A DNA stretch of 64,000 nt, taken from assembly GCF_003070865.1 (NCBI RefSeq), contig NZ_CP026948.1, forward strand, positions 310,001 through 374,000, given 5' to 3'. Positions 9,376-17,106 of the stretch are shown here, piece by piece; positions within the stretch are counted from its first letter, which is position 1, and each line of letters begins with the position of its first letter. The notes below the pieces were generated by a model. It searched no databases. It worked only from the letters and a program-made list of their open reading frames with translations, and was not told the DNA's origin. Source of the stretch: Corynebacterium liangguodongii (GTDB taxonomy: Bacteria; Actinomycetota; Actinomycetes; Mycobacteriales; Mycobacteriaceae). The translations under genes and the position numbers were made by a program.

Positions 9376-10599
9376 CTACGACACGCCCCAGAGCGTTTCG
9401 CGCTTCGGGGTGAGGCGACCGGCCTTGCGCCACGCCCACGAGACGAGGTCGCGGTCTGACTCCGTGACCACGTTGCCCATGAGCCGGGCGGCGGCCGGCA
9501 TGAGCTTCGCACCGAGCGGGCCGCGCAGCGCGAGGGGGCCGACCGCGGGGAGGAACCGGGGGTAGGTCAGCAGCCGGGCCGCCGTGCGCGCGAGGGCGAA
9601 GGCGTCCCCGTAGGTGTGGCGCAGCATCTCGGGCCAGGCAAGCGTGAGGTCGAAGCCGCCGGGGGCCGCGGCGATCATGTCCACCGCCAGGCGGGCGGTC
9701 TCCAGCCCGTAGTCGATGCCCTCACCGTTGAGCGGGTTGACGCAGGCCGCCGCGTCGCCGATGAGCGCCCAGTTGCGGCCCGCCACGTTCGTGACAGCCC
9801 CGCCCATCGGCAGCAGCGCGCTGGTCAGGCCGGTGACCGGGCCGAGCCCCCATTCCTCGCGCCGCTCGGCGGCGTAGGCGCGGAGCAGGGCCTTCGTGTT
9901 CACCTTCGCCGGGCGGGCGTCGGTGCTCAGCGCGCCGCAGCCGAGGTTGACGGCCCCGGCGCTCCCCCCGAGCGGGAAGATCCACCCGTAGCCGGGTTGC
10001 ACGGCGCCGGCGCCGTCGCGCATCTCGAGGTGGGAGTGCAGCCATGGTTCATCGGCACGCGGAGAGGTGCAGTACGATCGCGCGGCGATGCCGTAGACCT
10101 CGCCGCGGTGCCAGGCTCGGCCGAGCATTTTGCCCAGCGGCGAGCGCACCCCGTCGGCGACGATGACCCACTTCGGCCTGATCTCCCCCTGAGGTGTGTC
10201 GATGCGCGCGATCGCGCCGCCGCGTACGTCCACGGCGGTGGCGGGGCAGTCGTGGCGGACCTGAGTGCCGGCGCTTCTCGCGGCGGCGACCAAGGAGGCG
10301 TCGAAAAGCGCGCGCGGGCTGGCGGAGCCCTGCGCGCCGAACGGGCCGTCCGGCCAGGGGGCGGTGACCGAGCCGCCGAAGCCGTGCAGTTTCAGTCCGC
10401 GGGTGCGGTAGGCGGGCGCCTCGATCCCGAGCTCGCGCAGGGCGGACACCGCGCGCGGGGTGAGCCCGTCGCCGCAGGTCTTGTCGCGGCCGGCGGGTTT
10501 GGCGTCGATAAGAATTGTGGCAAGGCCCGCGCGCTGCGCCCAGATCGCCGCCGCGGCCCCCGCCGGGCCCGCGCCGACGACGGCGACATCGAACTCCAT
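9376..10599 (-). CDS. Geranylgeranyl reductase-type FAD oxidoreductase
   Basis: A 407-residue flavoprotein with an N-terminal Rossmann fingerprint (VAVVGAGPAGAAAAIWAQ) and the second FAD motif WALIGDAAACVNPLNGEGIDYGLETA, characteristic of the geranylgeranyl reductase/MenJ family. MenJ in mycobacteria saturates one isoprene unit of menaquinone; with menG adjacent on the opposite strand and a prenyl synthase divergent, the same role is likely. The start is ATG at 10599, immediately before the FAD motif; a longer reading adds 16 unconserved residues. Confidence 0.87.
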   Translation of the reverse strand: MEFDVAVVGAGPAGAAAAIWAQRAGLATILIDAKPAGRDKTCGDGLTPRAVSALRELGIEAPAYRTRGLKLHGFGGSVTAPWPDGPFGAQGSASPRALFDASLVAAARSAGTQVRHDCPATAVDVRGGAIARIDTPQGEIRPKWVIVADGVRSPLGKMLGRAWHRGEVYGIAARSYCTSPRADEPWLHSHLEMRDGAGAVQPGYGWIFPLGGSAGAVNLGCGALSTDARPAKVNTKALLRAYAAERREEWGLGPVTGLTSALLPMGGAVTNVAGRNWALIGDAAACVNPLNGEGIDYGLETARLAVDMIAAAPGGFDLTLAWPEMLRHTYGDAFALARTAARLLTYPRFLPAVGPLALRGPLGAKLMPAAARLMGNVVTESDRDLVSWAWRKAGRLTPKRETLWGVS

Positions 10600-10757
10600 G
10601 CTGCTAGTCACGGTGCACCATTGTCGCACATCCGGCGCGCCGCACACGCGACCCGTATACAGCGTGGAGGCGGGCGGTGGACTAGCGTAGATACGGCACC
10701 TTCACCGCGTATGAAGGCCGCGATAGACCCACACGACACACCCCAAGGATGACACCG

Positions 10758-11774
10758 ATGACCCACGGGATCCCACCGGCGCCCCGCCACGACTTCTCCA
10801 TGGACCTAGGCGATGCGGAGCTGTCGGCGCGGGTGAGCGAGGGGATGCGGCGAGTCGAAGACCTCCTCATAGCGAGGTTGTCGGTCGGGGAAGACTTCGT
10901 GGTGGACAAGGTCACCCACCTGGCCACCGCCGGGGGCAAGCGCTTCCGGCCCCTCGTGGCCCTGCTGTGCAGCGAGTTCGGGGCGCAGCCCCACAGTGAG
11001 AACACGATCAAGGGTGCGGTCATTACCGAGATGGTCCACCTCGCCACCCTCTACCACGATGACGTCATGGACGAGGCAGAGATGCGACGCGGCGTCGCCT
11101 CCGCGAACACGCGCTGGAACAACACCGTCGCCATCCTCGCCGGCGACATCTTGTTCGCCCACGCCTCGGAGATGATGAGCGAGATTGACACCGCGACGGT
11201 CAAGCACTTCTCCGAGACCTTCTCCACGCTGGTCACGGGGCAGATGCGGGAGACCATCGGCGCCCGCGGCGAGGATCCGGTCGCGCACTACCTCAAGGTG
11301 ATCGAGGAAAAGACCGCCGTGCTCATCTCCTCGGCGGCCTACCTCGGCTCCTACCATGCGGGGGCGAGCCCCGAGGTTGTGGAGCGCTGCGTCACGGTCG
11401 GGCGGGCGATAGGGATGATCTTCCAGATTGTCGACGACATCATCGACCTCTTCTCCGACCCAGAGCAATCGGGCAAGATTCCGGGCACGGATCTGCGCGA
11501 GGGCGTGTTGACGCTCCCCGTGCTCTACGCCATGCGCGAGGACTCCCCCGCAGGCGAGCAGCTCCGAGACATGCTCACCGGCCCCCTCGAGCGGGACGAG
11601 GACGTCGCCTACGCCATCGAGCTGATCCGGCAGACGGGCGGGGTCGAGGCGGCGCTGAGGGTGGTGCGCTCGTATATCGAGGTCGTCGAGGAGCAGCTCG
11701 ACGCTCTGCCCGACGTCCCCGCGAACCGCGCCCTGCGCCACCTCTCTGCCCATTCGGTAGACCGCGTGGGCTAG
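10758..11774 (+). CDS. Long-chain polyprenyl diphosphate synthase
   Basis: Trans-type isoprenyl diphosphate synthase, 338 residues. Both aspartate-rich motifs are present: DDVMDEAEMRRG (first DDxxD) and DDIIDLF (second DDxxD), with the GGKRFRP substrate motif upstream. It probably makes the C40-C45 side chain of menaquinone, as the homologue beside menG does in related species. ATG 10758 is preferred over ATG 10749 because AAGGA sits right against the latter but about eight bases before the former. It diverges from the reductase across a 158-base gap holding both promoters. Confidence 0.9.
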   Translation: MTHGIPPAPRHDFSMDLGDAELSARVSEGMRRVEDLLIARLSVGEDFVVDKVTHLATAGGKRFRPLVALLCSEFGAQPHSENTIKGAVITEMVHLATLYHDDVMDEAEMRRGVASANTRWNNTVAILAGDILFAHASEMMSEIDTATVKHFSETFSTLVTGQMRETIGARGEDPVAHYLKVIEEKTAVLISSAAYLGSYHAGASPEVVERCVTVGRAIGMIFQIVDDIIDLFSDPEQSGKIPGTDLREGVLTLPVLYAMREDSPAGEQLRDMLTGPLERDEDVAYAIELIRQTGGVEAALRVVRSYIEVVEEQLDALPDVPANRALRHLSAHSVDRVG

Positions 11775-11857
11775 CCGAAGGGCGCCTTCAACCTGCGGAT
11801 TTGCTCTAGATCCCACTCGTTGTTGTAAGGTTATTCACGCACTCGTTGGAGTGCACG

Positions 11858-11941
11858 CCAGGTTGCCCGAGCGGCCAAAGGGAGCGGACTGTAAATCCGT
11901 CGGCATTGCCTACAGAAGTTCGAATCTTCTACCTGGCACCA
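11858..11941 (+). tRNA. tRNA-Tyr (GTA)
   Basis: A seven-pair acceptor stem (GCCAGGT with ACCTGGC), anticodon GTA at 11891-11893, a long variable arm as expected for a class II tRNA, T-loop TTCGAAT and an encoded CCA end. A GC-rich hairpin with T-run follows. Confidence 0.97.
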
Positions 11942-11956
11942 CGCTGTAGCAGGCGA

Positions 11957-11998
11957 AAACCCGTATCCTTCCTTCGCGGAAGGGTGCGGGTCTTTTCG
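11957..11998 (+). terminator. Rho-independent terminator after tRNA-Tyr
   Basis: ACCCG pairs with CGGGT around an inner CCTT/AAGG hairpin, followed by TCTTTTCGTC. Confidence 0.7.
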
Positions 11999-12082
11999 TC
12001 TTCTTGCCGCGTGGCAAACGGGGGAAAGGTGGCGCGGGAGGCCGCCTAAAAACTCTCGAAAAACAGCCCCTTACCTGTCGAT

Positions 12083-12111
12083 TTGTTAATGTGGTGTGTG
12101 GCAGGTTAATC
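12083..12111 (+). promoter_or_regulatory. Candidate promoter for the tRNA-Thr/Met/Trp group
   Basis: TTGTTA at 12083-12088 and TTAATC at 12106-12111 are separated by 17 bases, about 50 bases before tRNA-Thr. Confidence 0.35.
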
Positions 12112-12162
12112 TTTTCAAGGCTTCAGAGGAGCGGGCATGAAACGCCCACAACACGAGGCTGT

Positions 12163-12235
12163 GCCCCCTTAGCTCAGTCGGCAGAGCGTCTCCATGGTAA
12201 GGAGAAGGTCAGCAGTTCGATTCTGCTAGGGGGCT
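12163..12235 (+). tRNA. tRNA-Thr (GGT)
   Basis: Acceptor GCCCCCT pairs with AGGGGGC; D-arm AGCTCAGTCGGCAGAGC; anticodon GGT at 12196-12198 in an ATGGTAA loop; T-loop TTCGATT. CCA is not encoded. Confidence 0.97.
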
Positions 12236-12271
12236 CTGTTGTTTGCGAGGGTGTGGCCCTGGCAAACGCAT

Positions 12272-12343
12272 GGCGGTGTAGCTCAGTGGTAGAGCAAGCG
12301 ACTCATAATCGCTGTGTCGAGAGTTCAATTCTCTCCATCGCTA
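12272..12343 (+). tRNA. tRNA-Met (CAT), elongator
   Basis: The acceptor GGCGGTG pairs with CATCGCT (first pair G-U). The D-arm is GCTCAGTGGTAGAGC, the anticodon CAT lies at 12304-12306 in loop CTCATAA, and the T-arm is GAGAGTTCAATTCTCTC. CCA is not encoded. The body lacks initiator features. An Ile2 identity (modified CAT) is possible from sequence alone but unlikely given the conserved Thr-Met-Trp-secE order. Confidence 0.9.
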
Positions 12344-12412
12344 CTCACCTTGACTCGGGGCGCGTAAGCGCCCGTGGTAGGGTAGGCGTACTGTATTTCA
12401 CCGCAGTGCCCT

Positions 12413-12488
12413 AGGGGCGTGGCGCAATTGGTAGCGCAACGGTCTCCAAAACCGTAGGTTGCAGGTTCGAGTCCTGTCGCCCCTGCCA
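12413..12488 (+). tRNA. tRNA-Trp (CCA)
   Basis: Acceptor AGGGGCG pairs with CGCCCCT; anticodon CCA at 12446-12448 in loop CTCCAAA; T-loop TTCGAGT; encoded CCA end. It lies 24 bases before secE, the usual actinobacterial arrangement. Confidence 0.97.
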
Positions 12489-12512
12489 AAGCTTCAACTT
12501 GGAGGAGTTTTT

Positions 12513-12842
12513 GTGACGAACCCGCAAGGTCTCAACCCCGCGCAGCCGACCGGAAAGCGACAGCTGCGCGGGGCTTCTCCCGTGTCTTCGGGCTCGGTCG
12601 AGGGCAAGCGCGCTGCCGATAAGGCCGACAAGGCGGAGGGGACCGGCGATAAGGTCGGCGGCGGCCCCGCGGCTTTCCCGGGCGAGGTCGTCTCCGAGAT
12701 GCGGAAGGTCATCTGGCCCACCGGCCGCCAGATGTTCAACTACACCCTCATCGTCTTCGCGTTCCTCATCGTCCTCACCGCCCTGGTGTGGAGCGTCGAT
12801 TGGGTCGCTGGCTGGGCGGTTGAGAAAATCCTCGTGCGCTAG
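12513..12842 (+). CDS. secE: Preprotein translocase subunit SecE
   Basis: A 109-residue single-span subunit of the SecYEG channel. The amphipathic helix and conserved VVSEMRKVIWPTGRQ are followed by one transmembrane helix (YTLIVFAFLIVLTALVWSVDW). About 60 residues of low-complexity Gly/Ala/Lys sequence precede this core, an extension usual in corynebacterial SecE. GTG 12513 is the start; GGAGGAG lies 6-7 bases upstream. Confidence 0.95.
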   Translation: MTNPQGLNPAQPTGKRQLRGASPVSSGSVEGKRAADKADKAEGTGDKVGGGPAAFPGEVVSEMRKVIWPTGRQMFNYTLIVFAFLIVLTALVWSVDWVAGWAVEKILVR

Positions 12843-12849
12843 CTATACT
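12820..12849 (+). promoter_or_regulatory. Candidate nusG promoter
   Basis: TTGAGA at 12820-12825 and TATACT at 12844-12849 have an 18-base spacer, straddling the secE stop. If used, the hairpin at 12866-12901 would lie in the nusG leader. Confidence 0.45.
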
Positions 12850-12865
12850 TGCTTACCGCAACGAC

Positions 12866-12910
12866 GTCCCGCTGCCTCGCTACATGCGAGGGTGGCGGGA
12901 CACTTTATTT
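12866..12910 (+). terminator. Hairpin terminator between secE and nusG
   Basis: GTCCCGC plus CCTCGC pair with GCGAGGGTGGCGGGAC around loop TACAT, followed by ACTTTATTT. It could end secE transcription, or act as an attenuator if the promoter at 12820-12849 is real. Confidence 0.6.
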
Positions 12911-12981
12911 CCCGCCCCTGCCCCCCGCTCGTCCGTCCGTCGGTAGGCTGGGGCGCGATCGCGAAACGTTAGGAGAAACTC

Positions 12982-13860
12982 ATGGCTGAAGACACCACCG
13001 GAGCAATCGAGAACAACGAGCAGGAAATGATCGGCGAGGGCGCCCCCGTGACCCCGGAGACGGATCCCGAGGCCACGGAGAACGAGTCCACCGGCGAGGT
13101 GGGCGAGTCTGATGCGGACCCTGACTCCGACGAGGAGTCTGATAGTACTGGCCCCGACGCGGCTGCCGGCGCCGCGGACGCACTTGGGGCCGAGGAGTCC
13201 GGCGACGCGGAGTACCGCCGTCGGCTTCGCGAGTACACCAAGGAGCTCAAGAAGCTCCCCGGCGACTGGTACATCATCCAGTCCTACTCGGGCTACGAGA
13301 ACAAGGTGAAGACCAACCTCGACATGCGCATCCAAACGCTCGAGGTGGAAGACTCCATCTTCGACGTCGTCGTACCCATCGAGCAGGCCATCGAGCTGAA
13401 GGATGGCAAGCGCAAGCTGGTCAAGCGCAAGCTGCTGCCCGGCTACGTGCTCGTGCGCATGGAGATGAACGACGCAGCGTGGTCCGTGGTGCGCGAGACC
13501 CCTGGCGTGACGTCGTTCGTGGGCAACGAGGGCAACGCCACCCCGGTTAGGCACCGAGACGTGGCGAAGTTCCTCATGCCGAAAGAGCCCGCCGTCGTGG
13601 ATGATTCGGCGCAGAAGTCCGCCGCCAATGCCGACGGCGAGACCGTCATTGCGATGCCGCAGGAAGAGGTCGCCCCGAAGCTGGCGCACGACTACAAGGT
13701 CGGGGAGGCCGTGACCATCCTCTCCGGCGCGCTGGCGACGGTGTCTGCGACCATCTCCGAAATCGACGAGGAGACGGGCAAGATCCAGGCGCTGGTCTCC
13801 ATCTTCGGCCGCGAGACGCCGGTGGAGCTCACCGCGGACCAGATCGAGCGGATTATGTAG
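12982..13860 (+). CDS. nusG: Transcription termination/antitermination protein NusG
   Basis: A 292-residue NusG. The core NGN domain begins near residue 93 ([19 protein letters not shown]), with [13 protein letters not shown] and the TPGVTSFVG loop. The KOW domain lies at the C-terminus ([22 protein letters not shown]). The first ~85 residues are strongly acidic (Glu/Asp/Ser-rich), an extension typical of actinobacterial NusG and absent from E. coli. NusG binds RNA polymerase and couples to Rho or ribosomal protein S10. Start ATG 12982 follows AGGAGAAA. Confidence 0.96.
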   Translation: MAEDTTGAIENNEQEMIGEGAPVTPETDPEATENESTGEVGESDADPDSDEESDSTGPDAAAGAADALGAEESGDAEYRRRLREYTKELKKLPGDWYIIQSYSGYENKVKTNLDMRIQTLEVEDSIFDVVVPIEQAIELKDGKRKLVKRKLLPGYVLVRMEMNDAAWSVVRETPGVTSFVGNEGNATPVRHRDVAKFLMPKEPAVVDDSAQKSAANADGETVIAMPQEEVAPKLAHDYKVGEAVTILSGALATVSATISEIDEETGKIQALVSIFGRETPVELTADQIERIM

Positions 13861-13868
13861 GAGCTTTT

Positions 13869-13898
13869 TTGCTTGGCGACGCCAAAGTGGCGTAGAGT
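13869..13898 (+). promoter_or_regulatory. Candidate promoter of rplK-rplA
   Basis: TTGCTT (13869-13874) and TAGAGT (13893-13898) with an 18-base spacer, just after nusG, leaving a leader of about 140 bases before rplK. That is room for L1-type feedback control, for which no specific site was recognised. Confidence 0.55.
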
Positions 13899-14045
13899 CA
13901 GACGTCGCGCGTTCCGTCCTCACCGAGGTCGGCGGCGCGGCGTTTTCGTTCATTCATCCCCGGTGGCTCCAGCTTGTGTGGGGCATCCGGCAGGGCGCGT
14001 TATTCATCGTGGCGCGGCCCCGTACCAAGGAATCGAGGTAATCCG

Positions 14046-14474
14046 ATGGCAAAGAAGAAGGTCACAGGCCTGATCAAGCTGCAGATCGAGGCGGGCATGG
14101 CTAACCCGGCACCGCCGGTCGGCCCGGCCCTCGGTGCGCACGGCGTCAACATCGTCGAGTTCACCAAGGCCTACAACGCCGCCACCGAGTCGATGCGCGG
14201 CAATATCATCCCGGTTGAGATCACGGTCTACGAAGACCGCTCCTTCACCTTCGTGCTCAAATCCCCGCCGGCGGCGAAGCTCCTGCTCAAGGCCGCTGGC
14301 CTGCAGAAGGGCTCCGGCGTCCCGCACACCCAGAAGGTCGGCTCCGTGACCTGGGAGCAGTGCAAGGAGATCGCCGAGCAGAAGAAGGAAGACCTCAACG
14401 CTCGTGACATCGAGGCGGGCGCGGCGATCATCGCCGGCACCGCGCGCTCGATGGGCATCACCGTCGAGAAGTAA
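14046..14474 (+). CDS. rplK: 50S ribosomal protein L11
   Basis: A 142-residue L11, which binds the 23S GTPase-associated region. The family N-terminus [17 protein letters not shown], the [17 protein letters not shown] proline-rich hinge segment and the C-terminal RNA-binding domain (MGITVEK end) are all present. ATG 14046 matches the family; the longer upstream reading is leader sequence. It is the first gene of a two-gene rplK-rplA unit. Confidence 0.97.
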   Translation: MAKKKVTGLIKLQIEAGMANPAPPVGPALGAHGVNIVEFTKAYNAATESMRGNIIPVEITVYEDRSFTFVLKSPPAAKLLLKAAGLQKGSGVPHTQKVGSVTWEQCKEIAEQKKEDLNARDIEAGAAIIAGTARSMGITVEK

Positions 14475-14573
14475 GCCCTCCCCCCGGCTCGCCCCGGGGC
14501 AGGCGTGTGGCAGGGCCGGCCAGGCCCGTGGACCACGACTCCCTACCCACTTTCAAGGAACAAGGAACTCAAC

Positions 14574-14595
14574 ATGGCAAAGAAGTCCAAGCGCT
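14574..14595 (+). other. rplA start region
   Basis: The rplA ATG is preceded by CAAGGAACTCAAC, giving AAGGA 7-8 bases upstream, which decides for 14574 over an in-frame upstream GTG. Confidence 0.6.
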
Positions 14596-15284
14596 ACACC
14601 GAGATGCTCGCCAAGGTGGATCGCGATACCCTCTACCACCCGCTCGATGCGGTCGCGCTGGCGAAGGAGACCTCCTCCGACAACTACGACGCGACGATCG
14701 ACGTGGCCATCCGCCTCTCGGTCGACCCACGCAAGGCCGACCAGCTCGTCCGCGGCACCGTCTCCCTGCCGAACGGCACGGGTAAGACCGTGCGCGTCGC
14801 CGTCTTCGCCGAGGGTGAGAACGCGACCAAGGCTGAGGAGGCCGGCGCGGACATCGTCGGCACCGACGCGCTCATCGAGCAGATCAACGCCGGCCAGCTC
14901 GATTTCGACGTGGCTATCGCCACCCCGGACCAGATGGCCAAGGTCGGCCGCGTCGCCCGCGTGCTCGGCCCGCGCGGCCTCATGCCGAACCCGAAGACGG
15001 GCACGGTGACCCCGGACGTGGCCAAGGCGATCGCCGACGTCAAGGGCGGCAAGATCGCCTTCCGCGTGGACAAGGCCGCGAACCTGCACGCGCTCATCGG
15101 CAAGGCGTCCTTTAGCGCCGAGCAGCTCGCCGAGAACTACGGCGCGCTCCTCGATGAGGTCGTGCGCCTCAAGCCGTCCTCCGCGAAGGGCATCTACCTG
15201 AAGAAGATCTCGGTCTCTGCTACCCAGGGCCCCGGCATCCAGGTCGATCCTTCTGTGCAGAAGAACTACGCCACCAAGGCCTAA
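14574..15284 (+). CDS. rplA: 50S ribosomal protein L1
   Basis: A 236-residue L1 protein of the L1 stalk, known in other bacteria to repress its own operon. The start [38 protein letters not shown] and the signature [22 protein letters not shown] are visible. It lies 99 bases after rplK and is followed by a strong terminator, closing the unit. Confidence 0.97.
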   Translation: MAKKSKRYTEMLAKVDRDTLYHPLDAVALAKETSSDNYDATIDVAIRLSVDPRKADQLVRGTVSLPNGTGKTVRVAVFAEGENATKAEEAGADIVGTDALIEQINAGQLDFDVAIATPDQMAKVGRVARVLGPRGLMPNPKTGTVTPDVAKAIADVKGGKIAFRVDKAANLHALIGKASFSAEQLAENYGALLDEVVRLKPSSAKGIYLKKISVSATQGPGIQVDPSVQKNYATKA

Positions 15285-15305
15285 CGGCCCTGAAGCGCGA
15301 AAAGA

Positions 15306-15334
15306 AAAGCCCCGCTCTGAGCGGGGCTTTTCTC
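15306..15334 (+). terminator. Terminator after rplA
   Basis: AAAAGCCCCGCT, loop CTG, AGCGGGGCTTTT: a near-perfect GC stem flanked by A and T runs. Confidence 0.9.
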
Positions 15335-15380
15335 ATGTGGTCATCCCTTTTGGGGGTAATTGGCGCCCCGGTTCGCCAAA

Positions 15381-15395
15381 CGGTATCCATTACCG
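15381..15395. promoter_or_regulatory. Inverted repeat in the promoter region of the anchored-repeat ABC cluster
   Basis: CGGTA-N5-TACCG lies about 44 bases before the first gene and partly overlaps the spacer of a possible promoter whose -10 would be TAAGAT at 15397-15402. The position suits a repressor operator. Related corynebacterial clusters are zinc-repressed through Zur, but this palindrome does not match the Zur consensus I know, so the regulator is unknown. Confidence 0.4.
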
Positions 15396-15438
15396 CTAAG
15401 ATTCCTATCGTTTTCTACGAGAAGGGATATCAAAGGCC

Positions 15439-17106
15439 ATGGCTCTACGCATGGGTAGGCTCTCTCCTGCGCTTTTGCTCGCCACCGTCGCTGCCGCAGG
15501 AACTCTTAATGTTGGAACTGCGGCGTTGCCGACAGCCAATGCAGATACAGTCGCGCACGTCGCGCAGGGCGCGTGCGCCCAAGGCCTGCAACCGCTGGTC
15601 AAGGACGATCGCACGGTCCCTGCACAGTGGAAGGATCCCGCCTCGCTGGTCTTCGGCCTTGGCGATGCGGCGAAGGCGAACCTGCCGCAGGCGATCGGCC
15701 CCGTCCCGGCCGGCCCGGTGTGGATGATTGGTTCGACCCAGCAGGCCGGCGTGCCGTGGCTGGGCGCGAACACCCAACACCCGGACCTGCTGAGCAAGAC
15801 CTCCGGCCAGGTCACCTGGGAGCTCGCGGGCTTTGAGGGCCCGGGCGCCATGGCGGTGTTCACCCAGGGCGGTCTCGGCCAGGTCGTCGGCGAGCAGTGG
15901 TTCACCGCCGGCAACGGGGCCATGCAGGGCAGGCACACGATCCCGGCGAACTCCCACGTGCACCCCTCGTGGGTCTTTAGCAAGCCGGGGACCTATAAGG
16001 TCACGATCCGGCAAACCACCACGTCGAAGGGCGGGGAGAAGCTCACCGGGCAGGCCACCTTGACGTTTAACGTCGGCGGGTCGGGCAACGCCAACGAGGG
16101 CCACTTCGACTTCGGTAGCGCGCCCTGCTCCAAAGGGGGTTCCGCAGGCGGCTCCCAGGGCGGCCAGAAGCAGGCCGCTGGGCAGCAGGGGCAGCAGGCA
16201 CAGGCCCAGAACTTAAGCAGCGGCTCGAGCAGCAAGTCGGCCGGCAAGGCGACCTCCGTTGCGGCCAAGCCGGCGAGCAACTCCACCGCCGGCGGCGGGG
16301 AGCAGACCTGCACCGCCGGTATCGTTCCCCGCGTCAAGGACGATCGCACGGTCCCTGCACAGTGGAAGGATCCCGCCTCGCTGGTCTTCGGCCTTGGCGA
16401 TGCGGCGAAGGCGAACCTGCCGCAGGCGATCGGCCCCGTCCCGGCCGGCCCGGTGTGGATGATTGGTTCGACCCAGCAGGCCGGCGTGCCCTGGCTGGGC
16501 GGGAACACGCAGCACCCGTCGCTGCTGGAGAACACCAAGGGAGACGTCACCTGGGACATTGCGGGCTTTGAGGGCCCGGGCGCCATGGCGGTGTTCACCC
16601 AGGGCGGTCTCGGCCAGGTCGTCGGCGAGCAGTGGTTCACCGCCGCCGATGGCAAGGCGCAGGGCAGCCACACGATCCCGGCGAACTCCCACGTGCACCC
16701 CTCGTGGGTCTTTAGCAAGCCGGGGGCCTATAAGGTCACCGTCCGCCAGACCACGACCGCGAAGGGCGGGGAGAAGCTCACCGGGCAGGCCACCTTGACG
16801 TTTAACGTCGGCGGGTCGGGCAACGCCAACGAGGGCCACTTCGACTTCGGCACCGTCTTCGACCCCAAGGGCAGCTGCTCCAGCGGCGGCGCGGGGGCGG
16901 CCGGCGGCGCTACCGGCGGCGGTGAGGCGGCCGAGGGCGGGGCGGAAGCCGTGCGCGAGGGCAGCCTCGCGGAGACCGGAACCACGGTGATGACCCTGCC
17001 GTTTGCCGTGCTCGGACTGGGCATCCTGGTCTTCGGCGCGGGGCTGGTCTTCCTCGACGCTCGCCTGCGTAGCAAGCTGCTGACGGCGGTAGGCGCGCGG
17101 CGGTGA
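15439..17106 (+). CDS. Sortase-anchored surface protein with two choice-of-anchor M domains
   Basis: Secreted cell-wall protein of 555 residues. A signal peptide ends near residue 35 (ANADT). Two copies of the actinobacterial surface-anchored repeat domain (TIGR03769-like, residues ~45-220 and ~290-465) are joined by a Gln/Gly/Ser linker. The C-terminus has an LAETG sortase-type motif, a hydrophobic span and a short basic tail. Each domain contains KDDRTVPAQWKDPASLVFGL and NSHVHPSWVFSKPG, a His-containing stretch that could bind metal. It is the first gene of the ABC cluster and overlaps the binding-protein gene by four bases. It probably presents or scavenges substrate at the cell surface. 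Confidence 0.87.
   Translation: MALRMGRLSPALLLATVAAAGTLNVGTAALPTANADTVAHVAQGACAQGLQPLVKDDRTVPAQWKDPASLVFGLGDAAKANLPQAIGPVPAGPVWMIGSTQQAGVPWLGANTQHPDLLSKTSGQVTWELAGFEGPGAMAVFTQGGLGQVVGEQWFTAGNGAMQGRHTIPANSHVHPSWVFSKPGTYKVTIRQTTTSKGGEKLTGQATLTFNVGGSGNANEGHFDFGSAPCSKGGSAGGSQGGQKQAAGQQGQQAQAQNLSSGSSSKSAGKATSVAAKPASNSTAGGGEQTCTAGIVPRVKDDRTVPAQWKDPASLVFGLGDAAKANLPQAIGPVPAGPVWMIGSTQQAGVPWLGGNTQHPSLLENTKGDVTWDIAGFEGPGAMAVFTQGGLGQVVGEQWFTAADGKAQGSHTIPANSHVHPSWVFSKPGAYKVTVRQTTTAKGGEKLTGQATLTFNVGGSGNANEGHFDFGTVFDPKGSCSSGGAGAAGGATGGGEAAEGGAEAVREGSLAETGTTVMTLPFAVLGLGILVFGAGLVFLDARLRSKLLTAVGARR
15598..15755 (+). repeat. Identical 158-bp segment, copy 1 (copy 2 at 16333-16490)
   Basis: Direct repeat inside the surface-protein gene, 735 bases apart, without a single mismatch over 158 bp. 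Further identical blocks occur later in the two domains. This level of DNA identity points to recent duplication or gene conversion. Confidence 0.95.
16333..16490 (+). repeat. Identical 158-bp segment, copy 2 (copy 1 at 15598-15755)
   Basis: Second copy of the intragenic repeat; it encodes the start of the second anchored-repeat domain. Confidence 0.95.
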
